A stretch of DNA of 64,000 bases from positions 49,698-113,697 of the forward strand of contig NZ_CACXNW010000004.1 of NCBI RefSeq assembly GCF_902769175.1, given 5' to 3'. Each line of letters opens with the position of its first letter. Within the stretch, counting starts at the first letter, position 1. Positions 53,011 through 61,193 of the stretch are shown here, in pieces. The stretch is from an uncultured Methanobrevibacter sp. GTDB taxonomy: Archaea; Methanobacteriota; Methanobacteria; Methanobacteriales; Methanobacteriaceae. Under the pieces are notes generated by a model. The model ran no database searches and was not told the origin of the DNA. It was given only the letters and a program-made list of their open reading frames with translations. The translations under genes were made by a program, and so were the position numbers.

Positions 53011-53482
53011 ATGGTTAAGAAAGACATGATAATTATAATCCTATTCCTTGCAATAATTGGACTTATTGTATTCAGTATGATTGATTTTTCACTGGAAAAC
53101 TAAAATCTATACTACACTGTCAACATAACAGACATTTTCTCACTGGAATGTTCCAGTTTTTGAAAATGTTACTAAAAATTAAGTAAGTCCAGATATGCAT
53201 ATTGTAAATGATTCTAAAAACAATATTACTATAAAATTATTCAATATGTGAAATGACTCTGTATTAGACCTTATAGAAGACGGTTCTCACTATCTATACA
53301 CACAGGAAGTATATATGATTGGAGTTGAATAGATAAACATATCTAACTATACAGTGTGGTTTAATAGGAAGAATAATGAGTATATCATATTCTTTTCACC
53401 TGAAAACACTAATGATAACATTATCATTGTATGCAAGGATAATGAAACTATGGCTCGCATGATTTCAAGTGTAAGATATTAA
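53011..53482 (+). pseudogene. membrane-anchored small protein, decayed copy B
   Basis: Starts MVKKDMIIIILFLAIIGLIV with one membrane helix, and the frame ends in TAA at 53102. Later pieces match copy A at 51287: YYTVNITDIFSLE (A: YQNVSITDTFSLE), HIVNDSKNNITIKLFN (A: NVINDTKNDVVITSFN), SNYTVWFNRKNNEYIIFFSPE (21 residues in split form) and NDNIIIVCKDNETMARMISS (A: HDNVVISCKSNDTMAHMIST). There is one frameshift near 53145 and several in-frame stops. A dead relative of copy A, more decayed. Confidence 0.75.
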
Positions 53483-53813
53483 TTATTCAATAATAATATA
53501 ATGTTTTTCTATTTTTATTCAATTTTAAACTGATTTTTCCTATATAAACATTAAAAATATAAATAATTTACTCTATTTAACTATTTTAATTATGATTATT
53601 TTATTAACTATTTAAAGTATAATTCGATTTTTTTTTTAATATTTTTTCAATTTAATAAACTTTTTTTTTAGACAATAATATAATTTTTTTTTTTTTTTAC
53701 TTAATTATAAATTTTTTTTTTAGTTAATTGCACATTTTTATTATTTGATTAAAAAAATATTTTTTTTTAGTAAATTTTAATATATATTAAATATAAATGT
53801 ATATCTGTTAAAT
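53483..53813. other. AT-only intergenic region before the adhesin
   Basis: No gene. Long T tracts (53628-53720) and the text TTAATATATATTAAATATAAATG near 53777-53799, in which the TATA box of the adhesin gene probably lies. Nothing else seen. Confidence 0.55.
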
Positions 53814-53826
53814 GAGGAGGTTTTTA

Positions 53827-56790
53827 ATGAAAGTAAATAAGAAACTAATAATAGGTATTCTTTTATTGCTTGTCTTAACTATAGGTGCTGTCAGCGCATC
53901 TGAAGATATATCAGATGATTCCATGGCAGCAGAGCCAAGTGATGATATGCTTACCGATCATATTGACAATAATTTAGCAACTGATTCTCAAGATGAAGAC
54001 TTGAGGGCAGATGAACCTTTGAGCTTAAAAGATTTAAATGAAACATTGACATCTGCGAAACCGTTATCTGATGAATCAAATCTAATAGAAATAAACTTAA
54101 CAAATAATTATAAATACAATCCTGATAAAGATGATGATGTTTCTCGCATTGTTCTCAATGGAGAATATTATAGATTTAAAACAATAGTTCTTGATGGTAA
54201 AGGATATACTATTGATGGTGGTGGCAAGGACCTAATAATGCGTTTAGGTTTTATGTATACTAATGTCACTGTGAAAAATATCATATTTAAGAATTTCAAT
54301 AGGACAACTGAATTTAGTTCAGGGTATAGAGATTTCCTTAATATAGACGCTGATAAAGGCAGACTTGAAAATTGTACTTTTGAAAATATAACTTCCACTA
54401 CAAATAGTTATACTGTTTATCTTCAAGGAGGTATCTTAGATGATAATAATTATGCCATAAATGATTGCACTTTTACAGATAATGATGTAAAATGTCTTAT
54501 GTATTTTAACAGAAACAATGTCCAAGTGAATAATTGCAGTTTTTCTAGTAACAAAGCAGTATACTTTATGGGGGACTACTATTCTCCGTATACAATTATG
54601 AATAATTTCCAAATCAACGGTTGTAATTTCACCAGTAATTCTGCTGAATGGGAATTTATCAAGTTTTACGCAAACAATACCCAAATCAATAATTGTAACT
54701 TTAAAAATAATCATGGTTGCGGATTTGGTTATGTAACCCAGCTATGTGGAAATAACAGTAAAATGTCTAATTGTACTTTTGAAGATAATTTCGCTACATC
54801 TTATTCAGATGTATATCATCTCCCAATTACATGGTTTGGTGAATGGACTTATCCTGATAGGGAACCAAGTGGAGAAAACATTTCCGTATTTAACGTCACT
54901 TTTAAGAATAATGTAGCAATTCCTATTCGTTGGCAAGCTTTAAGTGGAAATGTCACTGACTGTGTTTTCATAAACAACAATGGCACTATTGAAAATCAAG
55001 GTAATGTATACAGAGACAATGGAGTTTATGACTTTGAAGTAAAAGTCTACAATGATACAATTATAGGGGCTCCTGACAATTCTCTCTACCCTGTAGGACC
55101 AGGTCCTATTGGTCCTGTTGGTCCAGTTATTCCACAATCAGAAAACCTATTGGTTGAAGTTGAAAACTTTGGTTCAAAATCAGGCAGAATAGTTCTTATT
55201 CTAAATGGTGTAGAAACTTACAATAAGGAAATGGACTTAAATCCACTTTCAATTACTCTTGATGACCTTAGCTTTGCCACAGCAGGGGACCTTGCTTTAG
55301 TTATCAAATTCATCAGTGATGAAGAACTTGTATTGTATGATGATAATGTTCATATTGATTATTATTTGGGAATAGATGATTTCTACAATGTAAATCCTGT
55401 TTCCCCACATAGTATCTTAATCCTTAACATCACTATTCCAAAGGATGCTGACGGTCTTTTGGTTTTCAATGATGGAATTAAAAATTCTACACTTGAATAT
55501 GCAGATGGCAAAGCCACCTATATATTGGATGCATCCATTTATGACGAACTAGATCTTCATACTATTAGCATAATCTTAGTTGGTGATTCAAAGTATCCAA
55601 ACAAAAGTCAAGAATATCCAATTTTCATAAGACCTAAATTTGATACTCCACAATTCGTTTCTGAAGGGGAAACACCTTACATATTCTATGATGTGCCTGA
55701 TGATTTTGTAGGTGAAATTAAAGTTTATAATCTTACTGAAGATGGGGAAAAAGATCAACTGATAGTATCTGAAGTTCTTAATGGCAGCAGTAAAATTCCG
55801 ATTCCTGTTTCTTTAGAAGAAGGTGTAACCTATTATTCATTTGAAGTTTCCGGACTTGAGGAAGATGAATTTGATATAAAATGCATTAAAAATCAGGAAG
55901 AATTTGATTCCAGCATTGAGTCAAATGAGATTTTAGTTGGTGAGGATACAGTTGTCACTATAAGCTCTGACTTGGATAATGCTGCTGCATATTTTTTAGT
56001 AGATTCCAATACTCCGAATCAATCCCATTATGAACAATTAGTTTTAAACGGCACTCCGTTGATTTACAATATTTCTGATTTAACTCTTGGAGAACATATC
56101 ATTAAAGTATATATGTTTAATCCTATTGATCTTTCAACTCTGCTGTATACTAATAGCTTTGCAGTGAATGTTGTTGAATCTCCTGCTCCAACTAAAAAGG
56201 CAACTAAGATTATATGTGAGGATATGGTTACAACTGCTGTAAGTCCATTTGATCCTAAAACCGGAGAATATTTCCAATGGAAACTTGTGGATGAAAAAGG
56301 AAACCCAGTTAAAAACGCTCCTATGCAAATAGAAGTTAACGGAGTCATATACACATATGAAAAGGACGGCATACAAACAGATGAGAATGGTATTGCAAGA
56401 CTCCAAATCAACCTTGGATATGCAGGAGTCTACACCTTTAAAATGTATTTCTTAGGTGATGATAACTACAATGCATCCTCTGCAGTAGCAAAAATCACTG
56501 TAAAACCACAAACCCCACAACTTGTGGCTGCAAGCAGATCATATGTTGCAACATCTAAAACCAAAAAGTTGACTGCAACATTCAAAACAGCTAAAGGAAC
56601 TGCAATTGCAAATAAATGGATTACTTTTACTTTAAACGGCAAGGCTTATAAGACAAAAACCAATGCAAATGGTCTTGCAACTGTAAATATAATCTTGAAC
56701 AAAAAAGGAACATACAAATTTGTTGCTAAGTTTGCAGGAGACAGTACTTACGCTCCTATAAGCAAGACAGCTAAGTTAACTATTAAATAA
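53827..56790 (+). CDS. intact adhesin-like surface protein
   Basis: A protein of 987 residues. It has a signal peptide (MKVNKKLIIGILLLLVLTI, cleavage after SA near residue 24) and an acidic linker. The parallel beta-helix (about residues 95-400) has coils such as LENCTFENI, INDCTFTDN and VNNCSFSSN. A Pro/Gly hinge GPGPIGPVGPVIP lies near 420, followed by several Ig-like beta-sandwich domains, the last at about 895-987 (PQLVAASRSYVATSKTKKLT ... AKLTIK) with a Lys-rich surface. The ATG at 53827 has AGGAGG at 53815-53820, and an ATG at 53812 in frame lies before that site and is rejected. Unlike the two other adhesin genes in the window it is unbroken. Predicted to be exported and held at the cell wall. 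Confidence 0.9.
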   Translation: MKVNKKLIIGILLLLVLTIGAVSASEDISDDSMAAEPSDDMLTDHIDNNLATDSQDEDLRADEPLSLKDLNETLTSAKPLSDESNLIEINLTNNYKYNPDKDDDVSRIVLNGEYYRFKTIVLDGKGYTIDGGGKDLIMRLGFMYTNVTVKNIIFKNFNRTTEFSSGYRDFLNIDADKGRLENCTFENITSTTNSYTVYLQGGILDDNNYAINDCTFTDNDVKCLMYFNRNNVQVNNCSFSSNKAVYFMGDYYSPYTIMNNFQINGCNFTSNSAEWEFIKFYANNTQINNCNFKNNHGCGFGYVTQLCGNNSKMSNCTFEDNFATSYSDVYHLPITWFGEWTYPDREPSGENISVFNVTFKNNVAIPIRWQALSGNVTDCVFINNNGTIENQGNVYRDNGVYDFEVKVYNDTIIGAPDNSLYPVGPGPIGPVGPVIPQSENLLVEVENFGSKSGRIVLILNGVETYNKEMDLNPLSITLDDLSFATAGDLALVIKFISDEELVLYDDNVHIDYYLGIDDFYNVNPVSPHSILILNITIPKDADGLLVFNDGIKNSTLEYADGKATYILDASIYDELDLHTISIILVGDSKYPNKSQEYPIFIRPKFDTPQFVSEGETPYIFYDVPDDFVGEIKVYNLTEDGEKDQLIVSEVLNGSSKIPIPVSLEEGVTYYSFEVSGLEEDEFDIKCIKNQEEFDSSIESNEILVGEDTVVTISSDLDNAAAYFLVDSNTPNQSHYEQLVLNGTPLIYNISDLTLGEHIIKVYMFNPIDLSTLLYTNSFAVNVVESPAPTKKATKIICEDMVTTAVSPFDPKTGEYFQWKLVDEKGNPVKNAPMQIEVNGVIYTYEKDGIQTDENGIARLQINLGYAGVYTFKMYFLGDDNYNASSAVAKITVKPQTPQLVAASRSYVATSKTKKLTATFKTAKGTAIANKWITFTLNGKAYKTKTNANGLATVNIILNKKGTYKFVAKFAGDSTYAPISKTAKLTIK

Positions 56791-56804
56791 CTCCCAAGCT
56801 TTTA

Positions 56805-56819
56805 CACCCCTTCGGGGTG
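56805..56819 (+). terminator. GC-rich hairpin after the adhesin gene
   Basis: CACCCC-TTC-GGGGTG, the strongest stem in the window, extended by TTTT/AAAA around an A-C mismatch (56800-56825). It lies 14 bp behind the adhesin stop. A T-rich stretch follows only 50 bp later. Confidence 0.75.
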
Positions 56820-56887
56820 CAAAACCTTGACCAAAATTATTTTCATTGGGGTTTTTAAAGGAAGAATAGTGTTATGCTATTCTTTAT

Positions 56888-56950
<63 letters not shown>

Positions 56951-57070
56951 CAAAAATAATTATTTTTCAAATGCTCTAGTTTTTCATTTATAAGCATTCA
57001 AATCCAACATTAATTTACATATGGTTAAAACTTTTTTTAAATATGGGTTAATTTATTTAGGAGGCTTAAT

Positions 57071-57322
57071 ATGATAAGAATAGATGAATTAACTGCAGAA
57101 ATCAATGAGGCCACTTTAGAGCTTCAAGGGATTAAGGACCAGATGAGTAAGCAATTCAAGGAAATCTGGAAACTTCAATGCAAAAAGAATGTGGGAAAGG
57201 AATACGATGAGGAACGTTACGAATCCCTAATGTACAATCATAAAGTGCTTCAAATGAAAAGAAGGCAATTGATCACTCACATCCACTATTTAAACAAGGA
57301 ATTCTTTGAAGTCCTAATCTAA
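57071..57322 (+). CDS. small coiled-coil protein, 83 residues
   Basis: Starts at ATG behind TAGGAGGCTTAAT. The whole chain is predicted helical with heptads: IDELTAEINEATLELQGIKD, IWKLQCKKNVGKEYDEERYE and HKVLQMKRRQLITHIHYLNK. Two long helices with a short turn suggest a helical hairpin or dimer. No signal peptide or motif allows a function. Its last codons (TTC-TTT-GAA-GTC-CTA-ATC-TAA) form the first unit of a 26-bp tandem repeat. It precedes a K+ channel by 150 bp, so may or may not share its mRNA. Confidence 0.7.
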   Translation: MIRIDELTAEINEATLELQGIKDQMSKQFKEIWKLQCKKNVGKEYDEERYESLMYNHKVLQMKRRQLITHIHYLNKEFFEVLI

Positions 57323-57440
57323 TAGATTTCTTTGAGATTCTAATTTAATAGATTTCTTTGAAGTCCTAATCTAATAGATTTCTTTGAAATCCTAATTTAA
57401 TAGATTTCTTTGAAATCCTAATCTAATAGATTTATTTATA
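57302..57440. repeat. 26-bp tandem repeat that starts inside the gene's last codons
   Basis: The unit TTCTTTGAAGTCCTAATCTA plus ATAGAT is repeated five times with small changes (GAGATTCTAATTTAATAG, GAAATCCTAATCTAATAG). The first unit is coding and contains the stop codon of the small coiled-coil gene; the rest are in the 3' untranslated region. Confidence 0.88.
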
Positions 57441-57475
57441 GGTATAAATAAAGTAATAAGCAGGAAGGTGAAAGG

Positions 57476-58195
57476 TTGAAACACGTTGACAATTTGGATA
57501 AAATCTTTACAATTCTGCTTATACTTGACATTTTGCTCATAATGGGTGCTATTTTATTTAAATGGATTGATAACTACGGAGAATACATTCTATTGTTTGA
57601 TACTCTCCTTTGTGCTATTTTAATAATTCAGTTCATAATGAAATACAGAAGGGCTAAAGACAAGAATCTGTTTTTTAGGAGTCATTGGCTTGACCTGTTT
57701 TCATCACTGCCAATTGCATTGGTGATTTTGCCATTCCTTTCAAGCACATTATACACTTATAATGCAATTATTTTGGTTAGGTTTTTAAGACTTTTTCTGC
57801 TCTTAAAGCTGTTTTCACAATTTCTTAAAAGATTAGTGGATGCCACTTATCTTGATAAGTTCATAGCTATCTTCATAGTCATTATTCTATCTTCCATACT
57901 GATTTTGTATTATTTTGACCCAAGTATTGTAAGCCTTTTTGATGCTGTTTGGTTCATATTCCAGACAATTTCTACAGTAGGTTATGGAGATGTAATTCCA
58001 ACAAGCCCTATAGGTCATTCCATAGGTTTGATGCTTCTTATAGTTGGGGTCTTGATGTTTTCAATCATTACAGCAATCTTTGCATATATCTTCAACAAAA
58101 AGATTTTCAAAGATGAAAATGGGGAGTTCCATACGAAAATAAACACCATTAGGGAAAGCGTGAATGAAACAAGGGCATCAATTGAGGAAATCTGA
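57476..58195 (+). CDS. voltage-gated potassium channel subunit
   Basis: A membrane protein of 239 residues with six transmembrane helices. S1 is IFTILLILDILLIMGAILF and S2 YILLFDTLLCAILIIQFIMK. S4 carries Arg and Lys (VRFLRLFLLLKLFSQFLKR, about 100-118), so a voltage sensor is present. The pore loop holds the selectivity filter TVGYGD at 167-172, followed by S6 GLMLLIVGVLMFSIITAIFAYI. It forms tetramers for K+ flux across the cytoplasmic membrane. The start is TTG at 57476 behind GGAAGGTGAAAGG. The C-terminal coiled coil (IRESVNETRASIEEI) is cut by TGA at 58193 while the same frame continues as coiled coil. This may be a truncated channel. Confidence 0.9.
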   Translation: MKHVDNLDKIFTILLILDILLIMGAILFKWIDNYGEYILLFDTLLCAILIIQFIMKYRRAKDKNLFFRSHWLDLFSSLPIALVILPFLSSTLYTYNAIILVRFLRLFLLLKLFSQFLKRLVDATYLDKFIAIFIVIILSSILILYYFDPSIVSLFDAVWFIFQTISTVGYGDVIPTSPIGHSIGLMLLIVGVLMFSIITAIFAYIFNKKIFKDENGEFHTKINTIRESVNETRASIEEI

Positions 58196-58243
58196 GGAAC
58201 TGTTAATTCAAATGAGGGGGAGTTAGCGGAAATTAAGGAAAAC

Positions 58244-58702
58244 ATGAAAGAATTGTCATTAAGGAGTGATGAGTATATCTCTTTTTTAGAAAAAGCGGAA
58301 CATGAAGATGATTTGGAAGAGAGATACATTTTAGAATATGACTTTAAGAAGGAAGTTCTAAGCAAGGATTTTGATTTGGATGGATTGAATTATCTTCTTG
58401 TAAACATATTGTTTAAATACAAACTGACTATTGAAGACTATAACGAATATGTGAATCTCCTTAAGGAAAAGCATGATGTTGAGCTAAAGGCTGATTGGGA
58501 GAGGATATTGTCTAAGAAAGACCTTGATTTACTTGAAGCCCTTAGTCTCCTTAGCTTCATTCAAAGATCTGATTATTGGGATTATGAGCATATGCCACTT
58601 TCCTATGCAATCTTTGATGGAACAATTGACAATATATTGGAAAGCATTGAAGATAATGTCAATCAGGAAAACATAGAGTTTTTGAATGTTTTTGTTAAAT
58701 GA
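58244..58702 (+). CDS. hypothetical acidic protein, possible lost channel C-terminus
   Basis: A protein of 152 residues from the ATG at 58244. It is in the same frame as the K+ channel, and the codons between (GTVNSNEGELAEIKENMKEL) are also protein-like, so the TGA at 58193 may have split one longer gene. There is no clear ribosome site before 58244. The body is helical: EYISFLEKAEHEDDLEERYI, NILFKYKLTIEDYNEYVNLL, and DLLEALSLLSFIQRSDYWDY. The last part recalls small helical DUF6508-type proteins, but I cannot support that. Either a separate cytoplasmic protein translated by reinitiation, or the regulatory tail of the channel. Confidence 0.55.
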   Translation: MKELSLRSDEYISFLEKAEHEDDLEERYILEYDFKKEVLSKDFDLDGLNYLLVNILFKYKLTIEDYNEYVNLLKEKHDVELKADWERILSKKDLDLLEALSLLSFIQRSDYWDYEHMPLSYAIFDGTIDNILESIEDNVNQENIEFLNVFVK

Positions 58703-58930
58703 AGTTTTATGCTTTGATTCTAATTTTATTAGTTAATTAATTTTTCTATGCTGATTTTAATTTTATAAAATAACTTATTTTTACCATATAATTATAATAT
58801 TGGCATTATTTTAAAAAATAACATCTTAAAATTAGCTATATTTATAAATAAGTTCTTATAAATCTATTTTTGGGTTTTGCCACCTCATAAAATCATCTTC
58901 ATTCATAAAAATTAAAATGGGGGTGGTGCA
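58703..58930. other. intergenic region after the K+ channel cluster
   Basis: AT-rich text with no gene. A TATA-like ATTTATAAATA at 58848-58858 could serve the small hydrophobic ORF at 58931. Confidence 0.5.
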
Positions 58931-59191
58931 ATGGAACAAGATTATAGATTGATTTTGAACTTTATAATTGAAGTTATTAAAATCATTTTACTCTTCTTAG
59001 CTTAATTGCATCATGTGGTTGAATGTAAAAAAAATTATGGCTTTATGATTTTTGCATTAGGTGGCTTTTTCATCCCCTATTTTCATATGATTAAAATAGT
59101 TGGAAATCTTTATATATTAAAAAGAACAATAGAATATTTGATGATGATTTATTCTCTAAGTATAAATCCCCTATTAATTTTTTATGAATGA
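58931..59191 (+). pseudogene. small hydrophobic protein split by TAA
   Basis: The ATG at 58931, behind the very strong site GGGGGTGGTG, opens a 24-residue peptide MEQDYRLILNFIIEVIKIIL plus LFLA, ended by TAA at 59003-59005. The same frame continues without a further stop to 59191 (VECKKNYGFMIFALGGFFIP, YFHMIKIVGNLYILKRTIEY), a second hydrophobic stretch. It could be one membrane protein of about 86 residues broken by a stop, or a genuine 24-residue membrane peptide followed by debris. GCCACC at 58879-58884 can pair with GGTGGT in the ribosome site. Confidence 0.45.
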
Positions 59192-59401
59192 AGCAGTTAT
59201 TTGAATTCAATTTTGAATTCATTTAACTATTTTTAAATAGTTTACTATTTCTAACTTTTTTTTAAGAATTTTAAACTTCTTTTTCTTTGTTTTTTTTTAA
59301 ATTTAACAAACTTATTATACCATTAAAATGATACTATAAAATAGCAAATATTTATAAGCAATCAAATCTATAAACTTTGTATTAATTTATGGGGTTATGT
59401 A
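59192..59401. other. promoter region of xseA
   Basis: AT-rich, no gene. TATTTATAAG at 59348-59357 is a fair TATA box, putting transcription start near 59380. GGGGTT at 59391-59396 is the ribosome site for xseA. Confidence 0.55.
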
Positions 59402-60658
59402 ATGGAAGATCAATATATTTCAGTATCTCAGCTTACAGATTATATAAAGAGGATAATTGGCAGAGACCCTAATCTAAGGGAAGTCTATGTAAGAGGAGAA
59501 ATATCTAATTTTAGACGTTATCCTTCTGGTCATTGCTATTTCAGCCTAAATGATAAGGATAGTGTCCTTCCTGCAGTGATGTTTCGTGGCAGTGCCCAAT
59601 ACCTTAAGTTTGAACCTGAAGACGGCATGAAGGTTTTGGCAAGGGGAAAAGTGGATGTCTATAATCCTCAGGGAAGATACCAATTTTATGCTGAAAAGCT
59701 GACAGAAGATGGATTAGGGGAATTGTATATTGCTTTTGAACAATTGAAAAAGGAATTGAAAGCAGCAGGCTATTTTGATGAATCTCTAAAAAAGCCAATA
59801 CCTAAGTTTCCTAAAAGGGTAGGTGTTGTTACAGCTTCAACTGGTGCTGCAATCAGGGATATTGTAACTACAATCAAGAGAAGATGGCCTTTATGTGAAA
59901 TCATCCTATTTCCATCACTTGTTCAAGGGGATATGGCTGCCCACAATATTGTAAGGCAGATGTTTAAGGCAGACACTCAATTTGATTTGGATACCCTTAT
60001 TGTAGGTAGAGGTGGAGGAAGCATAGAGGATTTATGGGCTTTCAATGAAAGGATAGTGGCTGAAGCCATTCGCCAATGTGAAACTCCTGTGATAAGTGCT
60101 GTTGGACATGAGATCGACACTACAATTTCAGATTATGTTGCAGACTTAAGGGCGGCAACTCCAACTGCAGCTGCAGAGCTTGCTGTACCTGACATAAATG
60201 AGATAAGGTCAAATCTGGATAATCTAAATTCAAGAGCAAACAATGTTGTAGTCAAGCAATTGAATGGAAACCTTGAAAGATTCAATAGAATAAAGGAAAG
60301 GTCACTATTCAGAAATCCATATGAGATTCATGACAGGAAGGCTATGGACTTGGACCACATCAAAAGAAGATTGGACTCATCTTCCAAGGGAATGATTCAC
60401 TCATATCAAATGACAATGTCTAGAATCAAGAGTTCAAATGTTTTCAAGGATCCTGAATCAATTATAGAAAAGAAAAGGATTAGGGTGGATGCTTACATTG
60501 GCAAACTTGAAGTCTTAAATCCTTTGTTGACTATAAAAAGAGGATATGCAGTTGCAAGAACTGGCGGAAAAGTGGTTTCTCTTGCAAAGGATTTAAAAAA
60601 GGATGATGAATTGGAAGTGGAATTCAAGGATGGAAAAGTGAATACAATAGTTTTATGA
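59402..60658 (+). CDS. xseA: exodeoxyribonuclease VII large subunit
   Basis: A protein of 418 residues, the catalytic subunit of ExoVII, which degrades single-stranded DNA to short oligonucleotides without metal dependence. The N-terminal OB fold is clear (ISVSQLTDYIKRIIGRDPNL, VYVRGEISNFRRYPSGHCYF, AVMFRG). The catalytic domain has KRVGVVTASTGAAIRDIVTT and the signature VGRGGGSIEDLWAFNE (about residues 200-215), then PVISAVGHEIDTTISDYVAD. A coiled coil and the C-terminal RGYAVAR strand close it. Length is close to the bacterial norm. xseB follows 90 bp downstream, completing the enzyme. ExoVII is mainly bacterial, so acquisition from bacteria is probable. Confidence 0.96.
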   Translation: MEDQYISVSQLTDYIKRIIGRDPNLREVYVRGEISNFRRYPSGHCYFSLNDKDSVLPAVMFRGSAQYLKFEPEDGMKVLARGKVDVYNPQGRYQFYAEKLTEDGLGELYIAFEQLKKELKAAGYFDESLKKPIPKFPKRVGVVTASTGAAIRDIVTTIKRRWPLCEIILFPSLVQGDMAAHNIVRQMFKADTQFDLDTLIVGRGGGSIEDLWAFNERIVAEAIRQCETPVISAVGHEIDTTISDYVADLRAATPTAAAELAVPDINEIRSNLDNLNSRANNVVVKQLNGNLERFNRIKERSLFRNPYEIHDRKAMDLDHIKRRLDSSSKGMIHSYQMTMSRIKSSNVFKDPESIIEKKRIRVDAYIGKLEVLNPLLTIKRGYAVARTGGKVVSLAKDLKKDDELEVEFKDGKVNTIVL

Positions 60659-60751
60659 ATTATGGATTAATTGGTGAAATTACTTAATTGTATTTTTATG
60701 ATTATATTAAAATAATAGTTTAAATTAAAAACATTAAAAAAAGGTGATATG

Positions 60752-60991
60752 ATGGATGGAGAATTTGTTGAAGAGAAAAAGGAATTTAGCTTTGAGGAAA
60801 ATTTAGAGGAATTGGAAAAGATTGTAAATAAATTGGAAACTGGTGAAGTTCCTTTGGATGATGCAATAGAAGAGTTTAAAAAAGCTATGGATTTAGTAAA
60901 AAAATGTGATGAAAAATTAAATAGCGCTCATGAAGCTATTGCAAAAATAGTCAATGATGATAACAGTTTAGAAAACTTTGATGTTGAATAA
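60752..60991 (+). CDS. xseB: exodeoxyribonuclease VII small subunit
   Basis: A protein of 79 residues from the ATG at 60752; a second ATG directly before it (60749) touches the AAGGTGAT ribosome site, so the later start is favoured. It has the family helical hairpin FEENLEELEKIVNKLETGEV then PLDDAIEEFKKAMDLVKKCDEKL. The small subunit binds in several copies along the coiled coil of XseA and is needed for activity. The pair xseA-xseB is intact. Confidence 0.94.
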   Translation: MDGEFVEEKKEFSFEENLEELEKIVNKLETGEVPLDDAIEEFKKAMDLVKKCDEKLNSAHEAIAKIVNDDNSLENFDVE

Positions 60992-61118
60992 GCTTTCTAA
61001 ACTAATTCAAAACTTTAAAATAGTTAAGCATTGATGTTTATATTGCTTTTTAATTGAGTTAAAATTTAAAATAGTTAATCTTTGATGTTTAATAAACTTT
61101 TAAAATAAGTAAAATAAA

Positions 61119-61165
61119 TTAAGAAGAGTGTTCTCTTCTTAAAATTCTTTTTTTTAATAATTTTT
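61119..61165. terminator. hairpin between convergent genes
   Basis: A perfect 10-bp stem TTAAGAAGAG / CTCTTCTTAA with a TGTT loop (61119-61142), followed by ATTCTTTTTTTT on the plus strand. It lies between xseB (plus) and the TGT/ArcS-like gene (minus) and could stop both transcripts. Confidence 0.7.
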
Positions 61166-61193
61166 TATATCTTTTATTGTATTTTTAATATAT

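Noticed and set aside
53812..53826. ATG at 53812 as start of the large adhesin
   Set aside because: It would put the AGGAGG ribosome site inside the gene. The ATG at 53827 is correctly spaced and begins a normal signal peptide.
59006..59191. 61-codon frame as an independent gene
   Set aside because: It starts directly at the stop of the preceding frame without a ribosome site, and is in the same frame, so it is treated as the remainder of one broken ORF.
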